Source of the DNA: Fervidifonticultor_A sp037443565
GTDB lineage: Bacteria > Sysuimicrobiota > Sysuimicrobiia > Sysuimicrobiales > Humicultoraceae
Assembly: GCA_037443565.1 (NCBI GenBank)
Contig: JBBIOB010000014.1
Span: 1-58,263, forward strand
Reading direction: 5' to 3'
DNA: 58,263 nucleotides
In this document: positions 42,071 to 51,358 of the stretch, piece by piece
Layout: the number at the start of each line of letters is the position of its first letter
Position numbering within the stretch: the first letter of the stretch is position 1
Program-made: the position numbers and the translations under genes
Notes under the pieces: generated by a model
The model's database searches: none
What the model was told of the DNA's origin: nothing
Seen by the model: only the letters and a program-made list of their open reading frames with translations

Positions 42071-44104
42071 ATGGAGCATCGCGACGAACCGGCGCTACCC
42101 AAATCCGAGGAAGAGCTCAAGGAGATCGTCGAGGAGTACGAGGGCAAGACCCGCAAGCTCGGCGGGCGGCGGGGTGCGGCGGTGGCCGCGCTGGCCGTCG
42201 TCATGTCGCTGTATCACCTCTACTCGGCCCAGGCGACCTTCATCCGTCAGATCCATCTGCTGGTGCACCTGATGTTCGTACTGGTGCTCAGCTTCCTGCT
42301 CTACCCGGCGACGCGGGGTTCCCTCAAGCGGCGGTCGCCGACCCTCTGGGACGCGGTGCTGGCCCTCGGCGCCGTCGTGGCGCTGGGATACGCGCTGGTC
42401 GACTTCGAAGCGTTCGTCTATAGAGGATCGATCCCCACCCGGCTCGATATGGTCTTCGGCATCGTCACGATCCTGCTGGTGCTCGAGGCCACGCGGCGGA
42501 CCGTGGGGAATGCGCTGCTGCTTCTGGTGGTAGGGTTCCTCGCGTACGCGTTCGTCGGCCCCTGGCTACCCGAGCCCTGGGCGCACCGCGGGTACGACCT
42601 GGAACGCCTGGTGGGACAGCTCTACATCACCCTCGAGGGGATCTTCGGCGTCCCGCTGGAAGTCTCGGCGACCTTCATCATCCTCTTCACCATCTACGGC
42701 GCCATCCTCGAGGGATCGGGCGCCGGACGCTTCTTCGTCGACCTGGCCCTGGCCCTCACCGGTCGCCGCCGGACCGGTCCCGGACAGGCGGTCACCGTCG
42801 CCTCCTTCCTGCTCGGAGGACCGTCGGGCAGCGGGGTGGCGACCACCGTGACGGTCGGCGCCATCACCTATCCGATGCTGAAACGGGCGGGTTACGATCG
42901 GGAGTCGGCCGGCGGCCTGCTCTCGGCCGGCGGCATCGGCGCGGTCATCTCGCCGCCGATCCTCGGCGCCGCGGCCTTCATCATCGCGGAGATGCTGAGG
43001 ATCTCCTATCTGAAAGTCATCGTCATGGCGGCGATCCCGACGGTGCTGTACTACTTCTCGATCCTGCTGATGATCGAGTTCGACGCGCGGAACATGGCGC
43101 TGCGGCGGGTCGAGATCGTCGCGGGCAATGCGAAGGAGCTAGCCCTGCGGTACTGGTACCTGCTCTCTTCGCTGGTGTTGATCCCGGTGTTCATGGTCAT
43201 CGGGTTCACCGCCATCAAGGCCGTGTTCTGGGCGACCATCGTCGCCGTGGTCACCAGCCTGCTCCGGCGCGAGACGGCGCTGCTCACCCTGCGCCGCGCG
43301 AAGGCGGGCGACCGGGGGTTGCGCGCCGAAGACGGCGGGACGCGCCTGGGTCCCGTCGTGTTCAACCCCGGCGGGCTGATCGGCTCGCTGGACAACGGCA
43401 GCCGCCAGGTGCTGAACGTCGGCGTGACGTGCGCGGCGGCCGGCATCGTCGTCGGGGTCGTCAACCTCACGGGGCTGGGGCTGAAGCTGTCGGACGTCAT
43501 CATCACCTATGCCGGCGGGCAGTTGATCCCGACGCTCATCTTTGCCGGCATCGCCCTGTGGGTGCTTGGGCTGGCGCTGCCGATCACCGCCACCTACATC
43601 ATCGCCGCGGTCATCGTGGCGCCAGCGCTCACCCGACTCGGCGTCTCCGAGCTGGCCGCGCACATGTTCATCTTCTACTACGCCATCCTCTCCGAGGTCT
43701 CGCCGCCCGTGGGCCTGGCGCCGCTCGCGGCCGCGGCCTTGACCGGCGGCCGGCCGTTTCGGACGATGATGATGGCCTGGAAGTACACGCTGCCGGCCTT
43801 CGTGGTGCCGTTCATGTTCACGACGCACGCCGACGGGCTGGGCCTGCTCCTGCAGGCGCCGTGGCAGACGGTGGCGCACATGCTGGTGCTCGCGACGCTG
43901 GGCCTGACCGCGTTCGCGAGCGCGATGACGGGCTGGTTCGTCCGGCAGTCCACGATCCTCGAGCGGATCGTCATGGCCGTCGCCGGGGTGATCCTGATCT
44001 ACCCGTCAGGATTGCAGGACGCCATCGCCATTGCGACGATCTTCGGCGTCGGCGTGATTCAGTGGTACACGCGCCACAGGGCCGTGCCGGCGAAGGCCGG
44101 ATGA
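42071..44104 (+). CDS. TRAP transporter permease, fused DctQ-DctM type
   Basis: A 677-residue integral membrane protein of the fused 4TM+12TM TRAP family that works with TAXI binding proteins, driven by ion gradients. A charged N-terminal tail (about 1-35) precedes many helices. The DctM part has GGPSGSGVATTVTVGAITYPML, AGGIGAVISPPILGAAAFIIAEM and LSEVSPPVGLAPLAAAALTGG (each family-typical). Third gene of the transporter operon, 9 bp after DUF1850. Confidence 0.95.
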   Translation: MEHRDEPALPKSEEELKEIVEEYEGKTRKLGGRRGAAVAALAVVMSLYHLYSAQATFIRQIHLLVHLMFVLVLSFLLYPATRGSLKRRSPTLWDAVLALGAVVALGYALVDFEAFVYRGSIPTRLDMVFGIVTILLVLEATRRTVGNALLLLVVGFLAYAFVGPWLPEPWAHRGYDLERLVGQLYITLEGIFGVPLEVSATFIILFTIYGAILEGSGAGRFFVDLALALTGRRRTGPGQAVTVASFLLGGPSGSGVATTVTVGAITYPMLKRAGYDRESAGGLLSAGGIGAVISPPILGAAAFIIAEMLRISYLKVIVMAAIPTVLYYFSILLMIEFDARNMALRRVEIVAGNAKELALRYWYLLSSLVLIPVFMVIGFTAIKAVFWATIVAVVTSLLRRETALLTLRRAKAGDRGLRAEDGGTRLGPVVFNPGGLIGSLDNGSRQVLNVGVTCAAAGIVVGVVNLTGLGLKLSDVIITYAGGQLIPTLIFAGIALWVLGLALPITATYIIAAVIVAPALTRLGVSELAAHMFIFYYAILSEVSPPVGLAPLAAAALTGGRPFRTMMMAWKYTLPAFVVPFMFTTHADGLGLLLQAPWQTVAHMLVLATLGLTAFASAMTGWFVRQSTILERIVMAVAGVILIYPSGLQDAIAIATIFGVGVIQWYTRHRAVPAKAG

Positions 44105-44108
44105 GGTA

Positions 44109-44124
44109 GCCGGGCGAACCCGGC
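44109..44124 (+). other. Short stable hairpin with CGAA loop
   Basis: GCCGGG-CGAA-CCCGGC lies between the TRAP permease stop and the DUF1844 start. There is no following T run, so mRNA stabilisation or processing is more likely than termination. Confidence 0.45.
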
Positions 44125-44141
44125 ATGACGAGGTGAGCGCA

Positions 44142-44528
44142 ATGGCCGATCCCCAGTCGCAGTCGCCGGACCCGACCTCGGGGTCGGGCCCCGAGGCCCA
44201 GCCGGAGTCCCACACCGACGCTCCACCCGAAGCTCAGCCCGATGCCCGTACCGAGGCTCCAGCGGCCCTCGACGCTCCGGCCCTGGTGACGACGTGCATC
44301 AGCCTGCTGGCGGCCAAGGCCTGGGAAGCGATGGGACTGGTCCCGAATCCCGAGACTAAGAAGGTCGAGCGCAACCTGGGCGATGCGCAGCTGGCGATCG
44401 ACGCCGCCGCGGCGCTGGTTGGGGTCATCAAACCGCGTCTGGAGGACCCGGCCCGGCGCGAGCTCGACACGCTGCTGGCCAATCTGAGAATCAACTTCGT
44501 CGAGCAGAAGAGCAAAGGGACGTCGTGA
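44142..44528 (+). CDS. DUF1844 domain protein
   Basis: A 128-residue soluble protein. The first 45 residues are low complexity (Pro, Gln, Ser, Glu, Ala). The rest is the DUF1844 domain: LVTTCISLLAAKAWEAMGL, KKVERNLGDAQLAIDAAAAL and ELDTLLANLRINFVEQ. Function unknown; it is common next to core metabolic genes. ATG 44142 follows GAGGTGA. An in-frame GTG at 44133 lies within that site and is less likely. Confidence 0.9.
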   Translation: MADPQSQSPDPTSGSGPEAQPESHTDAPPEAQPDARTEAPAALDAPALVTTCISLLAAKAWEAMGLVPNPETKKVERNLGDAQLAIDAAAALVGVIKPRLEDPARRELDTLLANLRINFVEQKSKGTS

Positions 44529-44541
44529 TCCCTCGCGGGCA

Positions 44542-45294
44542 ATGTACGTCCGGCTCAAGCACGGCCTGAGCGCGCTGGCGCTCGGGGCCATTCGGCGGCC
44601 GGGCCGCGGCCTGCACCACGACGCGACCGTCGTGCTGCGGGCGTTTTGCGAGGCGGCCGGAGGTGAAGGCGGCCCGGTACCGGTCCGGGCGCTCGCCGCG
44701 CGGGCCCGTCGCAGGGGCGCCGATGTCGTCCCCGCCCAGCGATGGCTCGTGCGACGAGGATTTCTCAACCGGCACGGCGACGTTGTGGTGCTGCCAGAAG
44801 GGTACGCTCCTCATCTCGCCTACCTGCGCCGCCAGGTGGGCCGGCTCGATGCCGTCCTGCGCGGGCTCGCGTCATCACCCCCGCCGCGGGGACGATCGGG
44901 CGCGATCAGACGTGGGCTCGCGCTCTTCGACGGCGGTCTGTTCTTCGAGTGCCACGAGTACTTCGAGACGATCTGGCGCCGCGCGCCGGAGCATGAGAGG
45001 GACTTCTACCAGGGGATCATCCTCATCGCCGCGGGTCTCTACCACTTCGAGAAGGGCAATCGGCACGGCGCCCGCGCCAAACTGAACGCGGGCCTGCAGC
45101 ACCTGAAGCGGTTCTCCCCGGCCAAGGACGGCATCGACGTGGATCGGTGGGTGAAGCGCCTGGCTCCATGGAAGGCACAGGTAGACGCCGGACAGCCGGG
45201 CAGCGTGCTGCGCTCCTCCCAGATCCCCAAGGCGCCGCTGCGGCGCGCGCGGCCGGGCCAAGGCGCAAGAGGTGCGTCGAGAGGTGCGCGATGA
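44542..45294 (+). CDS. DUF309 domain protein with N-terminal winged-helix-like region
   Basis: A 250-residue protein. Residues about 120-200 form DUF309 (LFDGGLFFECHEYFETIWR, ERDFYQGIILIAAGLYHFEKGN). The usual family length is near 150. The first 110 residues look like a winged-helix fold (PVPVRALAARARRRGADVVPAQRWLVRRGFL in outline) and the C-terminal 40 are basic and disordered. Function unknown. It precedes the M20 peptidase with an ATGA overlap. Confidence 0.82.
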   Translation: MYVRLKHGLSALALGAIRRPGRGLHHDATVVLRAFCEAAGGEGGPVPVRALAARARRRGADVVPAQRWLVRRGFLNRHGDVVVLPEGYAPHLAYLRRQVGRLDAVLRGLASSPPPRGRSGAIRRGLALFDGGLFFECHEYFETIWRRAPEHERDFYQGIILIAAGLYHFEKGNRHGARAKLNAGLQHLKRFSPAKDGIDVDRWVKRLAPWKAQVDAGQPGSVLRSSQIPKAPLRRARPGQGARGASRGAR

Positions 45295-46643
45295 GCGACC
45301 TGTTCCGGCACGTGGACGCGAACGCCGACGCGTTTGTCCGCGACCTGCAGCGGCTCTGCCGCCAGCCGTCGATCTCGGCGCAGGGGATCGGCCTCGAGGA
45401 GTGCGCGGCGCTGCTCGTCGCGCAGATGCAGGCCGCGGGAATCCCGGCACGTACCGAGCCGGTCGACGGCGGTCCGCCGCTGGTCGTCGCCGAGGTCCCT
45501 GGAGACACCCCCCGCACGCTGCTCATCTACGACCATTACGACGTGCAGCCGCCCGAACCGCTGGACGAGTGGACGTCCGACCCTTTCGCCGCCGAGATCC
45601 GCGACGGCCGGCTCTACGCCCGAGGGGCGCAAGACACCAAGGGCAACATCATGGCGCGCGTCGCCGCGGTCGAGACCTGGCTGCGCGTGCGCGGTCGCCT
45701 GCCGGTCACCGTCAAGTTTCTCATCGAGGGCGAAGAGGAGATCGGCAGTCCACACCTGGGCGAGACGCTGCGGGCGCGGCCCGACCTGGCGCGCGCCGAT
45801 GCGTGTCTGTGGGAGTCGGGCGCGAAGGACCACAAGGACGTCCTCAACATCTACCTGGGTGTCAAGGGCATCCTGTACGTCGACCTCGAGGCGACCGGCG
45901 CGCGCCGCGACCTGCACTCGGCCTCGGCCGGGATGGTCCCCAATCCGGCGTGGCGCCTGGTCTGGGCGCTCGGTACGCTGAAGGGACCGCACGAGCAGGT
46001 CCGGATTGGCGGGTTCTACGACCACGTGGCGCAGCCCAGCCCGGCCGAGTTGGAGCAGGTCCGACGCATCGCCGCGCAGCGCGACGACGAAGCGATCCGG
46101 CGCGATCTCGGCATCCCGGTCTTCGTCAAAGGCCTGACCGGCCCCAACCTCGTGCGGCGTAACCTGTTCGAGCCCACGTGCACGATCTGCGGTCTGACCG
46201 CGGGCTACCAGGGTCCGGGCTCCAAGACCGTGCTGCCGCGCCGCGCCAGCGCAAAGGTGGACTTCCGGCTGGTGCCCGACCAGCATCCGGCGGACATCCT
46301 GGCGAAGCTGCGCGAGCACCTGCGGCGCGAGACGTACGGCGACATTGCGGTCCGTCCGCTCGGCATGGAGGAACCCTACAAGACGCCCTTTGACGCGCCG
46401 ATCGTGGACGTCGTCGCGGAGACCGCCGAAGAAGTCTACGGCACCCCGCCGATCATCCTGCCCACCATGGCCGGGACCGGGCCGATGCACGTCGTCTGCG
46501 GTCCGCGCGGCATGCCGGCGGTGGGCACGGGCGTCGGGCACGCAAAGGCCAACACCCACGGGCCGAACGAGAACATACGGCTGGGCGACTACCTCCAGGG
46601 GATCAAGCACGTCGCGCTGATCCTGGAGCGGTTTGCGGGATAG
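45291..46643 (+). CDS. M20-family metallopeptidase (dipeptidase/deacylase)
   Basis: A 450-residue zinc hydrolase of the M20 family (ArgE/DapE/CPG2/carnosinase). Ligands and catalytic residues are visible in IYDHYDVQPP, YARGAQDTKGN and IEGEEEIGSP, with a late His in HGPNENI. A dimerisation domain occupies about 195-310. It cleaves dipeptides or N-acyl amino acids. The ATG at 45291 overlaps the previous stop; the frame upstream is DUF309 shadow. It is the last gene of the + strand series starting at 37261. Confidence 0.93.
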   Translation: MSDLFRHVDANADAFVRDLQRLCRQPSISAQGIGLEECAALLVAQMQAAGIPARTEPVDGGPPLVVAEVPGDTPRTLLIYDHYDVQPPEPLDEWTSDPFAAEIRDGRLYARGAQDTKGNIMARVAAVETWLRVRGRLPVTVKFLIEGEEEIGSPHLGETLRARPDLARADACLWESGAKDHKDVLNIYLGVKGILYVDLEATGARRDLHSASAGMVPNPAWRLVWALGTLKGPHEQVRIGGFYDHVAQPSPAELEQVRRIAAQRDDEAIRRDLGIPVFVKGLTGPNLVRRNLFEPTCTICGLTAGYQGPGSKTVLPRRASAKVDFRLVPDQHPADILAKLREHLRRETYGDIAVRPLGMEEPYKTPFDAPIVDVVAETAEEVYGTPPIILPTMAGTGPMHVVCGPRGMPAVGTGVGHAKANTHGPNENIRLGDYLQGIKHVALILERFAG

Positions 46644-46658
46644 GGACCGGACCGGCGG

Positions 46659-47540
46659 CTATTCGGCCCGACCGGACGCAGGACCGCCCTGCCAGCCCAT
46701 TGCCCGCGAGATCCGCATCGCGGTCGCGCTGACCCGAGGCCCGACCTCGCGGCGGATGCGGTCCAGGCTCAGGCTGTGGACGGATCCCGAAACGCTGATC
46801 GCGCCCGCCACCCTGCCCTGGTGGTCGAAGACGGCCGCACCGGCGCAGCGCACGCCTTCTTCGTTCTCGATATTGTCGATCGCGTAGCCCCGCGCCCGAA
46901 TCGTCTCCAGCTCGGCCAGCAGGCTGTCTGGTTCGGTGATCGTCTGCGGCGTCCGGCGCGGCATGCCGTGCCGGGCCAGGATCGTGCGCACCTCGTCCGG
47001 CGGCAGGTGCGCGAGCATCGCCTTGCCCAGCGCGGTGCAGTGCGCCGGCATGATCGCGCCGATCGTCGACGCCATGCGCATGGGGCCGCCGGATTCCACC
47101 TTGTCGATGTAGACCACCTGCCCCTGCTCCAGCACGGCCATGTGGACGGTCTCGCCGGTCTGGTCGCGCAGGTCCAGCAGGTGGGGGCGGCCGGCCGCGC
47201 GCAGCTCCGCCTGCTCGAGCCGGCGGGCCGCCAGCCACAGCACGCGCGGGCCGATCGTGAAACCGCCGTCTACCGGCGTCACCATGCCGGCGTCCTGGAG
47301 GGTTGTGAGCAGCCGGTAGACCGTCGGCCGCGGCAGCGATACCTGCAGGCCGAGCTCGCGCACGCTCAGCGGGCGGCCGGCCTGCCCGATCGCGCCGAGC
47401 AGGGCCATGGCCCGTTCGACCGACTGCACGACGCCCCGAGTACCGGGGTTCCGCACTCCGAGACCCCGGCCGTCGTGCCGGACGGCGGTGGGCTGGGATC
47501 GTGCTGGCGTGGCAGATGCTGGACGTCTGTGTGTGCTCAT
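46659..47540 (-). CDS. IclR-family transcriptional regulator
   Basis: A 293-residue regulator. The winged HTH is in VQSVERAMALLGAIG and LSVRELGLQVSLPRPTVYRL. The C-terminal GAF-like effector domain has GETVHMAVLEQGQVVYID, PAHCTALGKAMLAHL and GAISVSGS. A basic N-terminal tail of about 45 residues is unusual. It is the last gene of the carbohydrate operon, so it probably controls it in response to a sugar acid or intermediate. Inverted repeats at 53649-53672 are candidate sites. Confidence 0.93.
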   Translation of the reverse strand: MSTHRRPASATPARSQPTAVRHDGRGLGVRNPGTRGVVQSVERAMALLGAIGQAGRPLSVRELGLQVSLPRPTVYRLLTTLQDAGMVTPVDGGFTIGPRVLWLAARRLEQAELRAAGRPHLLDLRDQTGETVHMAVLEQGQVVYIDKVESGGPMRMASTIGAIMPAHCTALGKAMLAHLPPDEVRTILARHGMPRRTPQTITEPDSLLAELETIRARGYAIDNIENEEGVRCAGAAVFDHQGRVAGAISVSGSVHSLSLDRIRREVGPRVSATAMRISRAMGWQGGPASGRAE

Positions 47541-47574
47541 GATCCGTCGTCCTGTGTCCCTCACATCGCGTCGG

Positions 47575-48642
47575 CTACTGGCCTATGGGTTGCACCGGGG
47601 TCATCCCAAGGTCGGCGGCCAGGCGATCCAGGACCGCCCGTACCTCGGCCGGCAACGGGATGCCGCTCCGGCTGTATTCCTTCGCCCTCTCGTGCTCGAT
47701 TTCTCCCGGCAGGTACACCCGATCGTATCCCTGCGCCGGCGGCAGCGACTTCACCTGCCGGATCAGCGCGTCGATGCGCGCGGCAAACGCCCCAGGGGGC
47801 CCGAACGTGTCAACTGCGAGCGCAATGAGCAAGTGTCCCAATCCCTGCGCGCGGTCCAGGTCCTCGTACAGGGGGGTGACATCTGGCCCCGACAGCGCAC
47901 CTGGCAGCAGGCCGGCCAGGATGTCGATCATCAGCGACAGTCCCGATCCCTTGGGGCCGCCGAACGGCAGCAGCGCGCCGCGCAGCGCCTCGGTGGGATC
48001 CTCTGTGGGCCGGCCTTCGCGGTCGACGGCCCAACCGGTGGGAATCGTCTGCCCCCGCGCCTGCGCCGCCTGGATGCGGCTGTGCGGGACCACGCTCGTG
48101 GCCATGTCGAGCACGATCGGCGGCTCAGCGCCGGCGGGAACCGCGATCGCCATCGGGTTCGTGCCCAGGAACTTGGCTCTCGCACCCCACGGCGCGACCT
48201 GCGCGTCGGCGTTGCTGAGCGCGACACCGATCATGTCGTGCGCGACCGGGCGCAGCGCGAGCGCGGCGAGCATCCCGCAGTGGTTGCTGTTGCGCACGGC
48301 GACGATTCCGACACCGTGCGCCCGGGCCAGGTCGACCGCAAGATCCATCGCGCGCGCCGCCATCGCGATCCCAAAGCCTGCGTCCGCGTCCACGTGCGAT
48401 ATCGGGCCACGCGTCTGAATGGTCCGCAGGGTCGCGCTGGCGTTGATCGACCCCTGCCTGAGCCGGTTGACGTAGATCTCGGTCCGTAGCACCCCGTGCG
48501 TGTGCACGCCCCGGAGGTCGGCGCTAACCAGGCCCTCGGCGACCAGCCGCGCGTCGTCCGGCCGGGCTCCGGCGCGCTCCAGGACCCGGATGACGAAGTC
48601 CCGCAGGACGTCGGATGCGAATCGCGTGGTCTCGGTGTCCAT
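47575..48642 (-). CDS. LDH2-type malate/L-lactate/ureidoglycolate dehydrogenase family oxidoreductase
   Basis: A 355-residue NAD(P)-dependent dehydrogenase of the malate/L-lactate family (not Rossmann fold). Markers: SADLRGVHTHGVLRTEIYV, VRNSNHCGMLAA, KFLGTNPMAIAVP and FGGPKGSGLSLMID. In sugar operons these enzymes often reduce or oxidise keto-sugar acids such as 2,3-diketogulonate. ATG 48642 overlaps the SDR stop; a GTG at 48654 is an alternative. Confidence 0.92.
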   Translation of the reverse strand: MDTETTRFASDVLRDFVIRVLERAGARPDDARLVAEGLVSADLRGVHTHGVLRTEIYVNRLRQGSINASATLRTIQTRGPISHVDADAGFGIAMAARAMDLAVDLARAHGVGIVAVRNSNHCGMLAALALRPVAHDMIGVALSNADAQVAPWGARAKFLGTNPMAIAVPAGAEPPIVLDMATSVVPHSRIQAAQARGQTIPTGWAVDREGRPTEDPTEALRGALLPFGGPKGSGLSLMIDILAGLLPGALSGPDVTPLYEDLDRAQGLGHLLIALAVDTFGPPGAFAARIDALIRQVKSLPPAQGYDRVYLPGEIEHERAKEYSRSGIPLPAEVRAVLDRLAADLGMTPVQPIGQ

Positions 48643-49439
48643 CAATCCATCCACGCCCCCCCGTTGATGTCCAGCGTCTCGCCAGTAATGAAGCCGGCCA
48701 GCGGCGACGCCAGGTAGAGCACGGCCTCGGCCACCTCTTCTTCAGTCGCCAACCGGCCCAGTGGGATGCCTGCCAGCACCGCGGCCCGGGTCTCGGCCGA
48801 CCACTGTCCGCTCATCTCGGTCTCCACCGCGTGCGGGGCTACCGCGTTCACCGTGATCCCCCACCGAGCGAGCTCGCGCGCAAGGGTCTTGGTCAACGCA
48901 ATCATGCCGGCCTTCGATGGACCATAGCCCGGCGCAGAGGTGATGTCGCCCATCTTGCCCGCGATCGACGTCACGTTCACGATGCGCCCGTACCCCGAGG
49001 CCTTGAGCAGCGGCACCGCCGCCCGGCAGCAGTAGAAGGTGCCGGTCAGGTTCACGGTGATCACCTGGTGCCAGTCCTCCAGGCGCATGGTTTCGATGGT
49101 CCCGCGCCGGATGATGCCCGCGTTGTTGACGAGAATCTCCAGGCCGCCGAACGCCTCCTGCGCGATCCGGGTCATCGATTGGACCTGGTCCCAGTCGGCC
49201 ACGTCGGCGGGCGCAGCCGCGGCCTGCTGCCCGCGCTGTCGAATGGTCTCAACGACGGCCTTGACGCGCGACTCGTCGACGTCGTTCACCACGACACACA
49301 CCCCGGCGTCCGCCAGGCGGAATGCGATGGCGCGCCCGATCCCTCGTCCAGCACCGGTTACGATCGCCCTCCGCCCCGCGAGGTCGCGGGCCGCGGCGTG
49401 CTCCGCCGGGGAGCCCTCAAAGGAGGCCGCCGGCTTCAT
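48642..49439 (-). CDS. Short-chain dehydrogenase/reductase
   Basis: A 265-residue classical SDR. The cofactor motif is VTGAGRGIGRAIA, then NNAG, the catalytic Ser in NVTSIAG and the YxxxK pair in YGPSKAG. The end INGGAWMD is typical. It resembles FabG and sugar or polyol dehydrogenases. The operon context favours oxidation of a sugar or sugar acid. ATG 49439 overlaps the zinc dehydrogenase stop. Confidence 0.93.
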   Translation of the reverse strand: MKPAASFEGSPAEHAAARDLAGRRAIVTGAGRGIGRAIAFRLADAGVCVVVNDVDESRVKAVVETIRQRGQQAAAAPADVADWDQVQSMTRIAQEAFGGLEILVNNAGIIRRGTIETMRLEDWHQVITVNLTGTFYCCRAAVPLLKASGYGRIVNVTSIAGKMGDITSAPGYGPSKAGMIALTKTLARELARWGITVNAVAPHAVETEMSGQWSAETRAAVLAGIPLGRLATEEEVAEAVLYLASPLAGFITGETLDINGGAWMD

Positions 49440-50476
49440 GGCGTCGGCACCAGCAGGGCCTTGATGGCTCTGCCCTGCTCCTGGGCCTCGAAGGCCTCGT
49501 GCCACCGCTCCAACGGCACCTCCATGGAGAGCAGCGGATGGGCACGGACCTTGCCGGAAGCCAGTAGGCGCAGCGCGGTGACCCAGCTCGTGTGCCTGCT
49601 GCTGAACGAGAACTGCACCTCCAGCCCTCGGAACACCGCGGTATCCCATGGAAATGACACCACCGGCCGGCCCGCGATGCCCACCGCACAGATGCGTCCA
49701 AGACGACGTACCAGACGCGGAAGAATCTCGATCGCGGGCGCCGCGCCCGAAGTCTCGATCGCGACGTCGGCGCCCTTGCCCGCGGTGAGCGCCATCACGC
49801 GCTCGACCAGGTCCTCGTCGCGAACGTTGACCGTCACATCCGCGCCGACCTCCCTGCCCACCGGAAGCCTGAGCGCAGCATCACTCGGCGCGCCGCTCAC
49901 GACCGTCATCCCGGCGCCTGCGGCCCTGGCCACCTGCAGGCACAATAGCCCGATCGGACCGGGGCCGGTGATGACGACGACTTCGCCGGGCTGCACCCGC
50001 GCCCGCTCGATCACCGCGTGGACCGCGATGGCGGTCGGCTCGCAGAGCGCCGCCTCACGCAGCGGCAGCCCATCGGGCACCTGATGGAGCAGCGCCGCGG
50101 GCATGACCACGTGGCTGGCGAACGCGCCGTTGATGCCGATGCCCGGCGCACGCTTGTGCTCGCAGATCTGTCGGTTGCCGCTCCGGCACAGGAAGCACCG
50201 CCCGCAGCTCCCGGTGCTGGTCTCCGAGACGACCCGATCGCCGGGTGCATAGCCAGTCACCCCGTCCCCCACGGCCCGCACGGTTCCGGCGAACTCGTGA
50301 CCGAGGATGACGGGCGGCCAGTACGGGTGCTCGTCCTTGAGGATGTGCAGGTCGCTCCCACAGATGGCGGCGGCGGCCACCTCGATGAGTACCTCGCCCG
50401 GCCCCGGCGACGGTTCAGGCACCTCCCGGACCTCCACCAGGCCGGGCCCCCGGCCGGTCTTTATGACCCCGCGCAT
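49436..50476 (-). CDS. Zinc-dependent medium-chain alcohol/polyol dehydrogenase
   Basis: A 346-residue MDR enzyme close to sorbitol, threonine or L-idonate dehydrogenases. Catalytic zinc ligands are in AAAICGSDLH and LGHEFAG. The structural zinc site is CGRCFLCRSGNRQIC, and the Rossmann loop is ITGPGPIGLLCLQ. Strong GGAGGGGGG stands before the ATG at 50476. It begins the dehydrogenase trio of the operon and is 29 bp from the permease gene. Confidence 0.93.
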   Translation of the reverse strand: MRGVIKTGRGPGLVEVREVPEPSPGPGEVLIEVAAAAICGSDLHILKDEHPYWPPVILGHEFAGTVRAVGDGVTGYAPGDRVVSETSTGSCGRCFLCRSGNRQICEHKRAPGIGINGAFASHVVMPAALLHQVPDGLPLREAALCEPTAIAVHAVIERARVQPGEVVVITGPGPIGLLCLQVARAAGAGMTVVSGAPSDAALRLPVGREVGADVTVNVRDEDLVERVMALTAGKGADVAIETSGAAPAIEILPRLVRRLGRICAVGIAGRPVVSFPWDTAVFRGLEVQFSFSSRHTSWVTALRLLASGKVRAHPLLSMEVPLERWHEAFEAQEQGRAIKALLVPTP

Positions 50477-50505
50477 GCGTCGTCCCCCCTCCGCACGATC
50501 ACGTC

Positions 50506-51354
50506 CTACTGCTTGATGGCACCGGCGGTCAGGCCCTGGACCAGCCATCGCTGCAGCAGCAGGTACAGCACGATGCCCGGCAGCCCGCCCATCAGCGCAC
50601 CGGCCATCAGCTCGGGCCAGTTTACGTAGAACTCCTGCACGGTGCGGGCGATCGCCAGGGTCACCGTCACCATCGCCTCGCTGTTCGTGAGCGTCTGCAC
50701 CCACAGCAGGTCCCCCCACGCCAGCAGAAAGGCGAAGAGCATGGTCGCGACCATGCCGGGTCGCACGAGCGGCAGGATGATGGTGAAGAAGATCCGGAAC
50801 CGGCTGCACCCGTCGACCATGGCAGCCTCATCGAGCTCCGAGGGAATCCCATCGATGAAGCCCTTGAGCATCCACGTGGCGAACGGCAGGCAGATGGTCA
50901 AGAAGGCAATGATCAGCCCGGTTCGCGTATCGTAGAGGCCGAGGCCGGCCAGGATGCGGAAGTACGGGCCGACGACGAGCACTCCCGGCAGCATCTGGGT
51001 CGTAAGGATGAAGCCCATGAGCAGTCCGCGGCCGCGCAGCGCGAACCGCGAGAACCCGTAGCCGGCCATGGCGCCGAGCAGCGTCGAGACCGCCGCGGTC
51101 GAGATCGATACCACCGTGCTGTTGAAGAAGTACGTGGCGTAGTTCTTCCGCAGCCACATCGTGATGTAGGCTGCCAGCGTCGGCCGCTCGGGCAGCCAGA
51201 TTACCGGGATCTTGAGCGCCTCGGTCTCGGTCTTCAGCGATGTCAGGATCATCCAGACGAACGGGAAGAACACGAAGATCCCGATGAGCGCGGCAAAGAG
51301 GTAGACGAAGGTCAGCGTGAGACGGGAGCGGCTGTAGATGATCGGCGAGTCCAA
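50506..51354 (-). CDS. Carbohydrate ABC transporter permease (MalG type)
   Basis: A 282-residue permease with six transmembrane helices and the EAA loop in ELDEAAMVDGCSRFRIFFTIILPL. The first helix is FVYLFAALIGIFVFFPFVW. A TTG start at 51354 has a well-spaced CAGGAG site. An ATG at 51387 would overlap the upstream permease by 29 bp and lacks a site, so TTG is preferred but not certain. Confidence 0.93.
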   Translation of the reverse strand: MDSPIIYSRSRLTLTFVYLFAALIGIFVFFPFVWMILTSLKTETEALKIPVIWLPERPTLAAYITMWLRKNYATYFFNSTVVSISTAAVSTLLGAMAGYGFSRFALRGRGLLMGFILTTQMLPGVLVVGPYFRILAGLGLYDTRTGLIIAFLTICLPFATWMLKGFIDGIPSELDEAAMVDGCSRFRIFFTIILPLVRPGMVATMLFAFLLAWGDLLWVQTLTNSEAMVTVTLAIARTVQEFYVNWPELMAGALMGGLPGIVLYLLLQRWLVQGLTAGAIKQ

Positions 51355-51358
51355 TGGC

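Noticed and set aside
45039..46610. A 523-codon minus-strand frame opposite the M20 peptidase
   Set aside because: The + strand protein has all zinc and catalytic motifs; the antisense frame has none.
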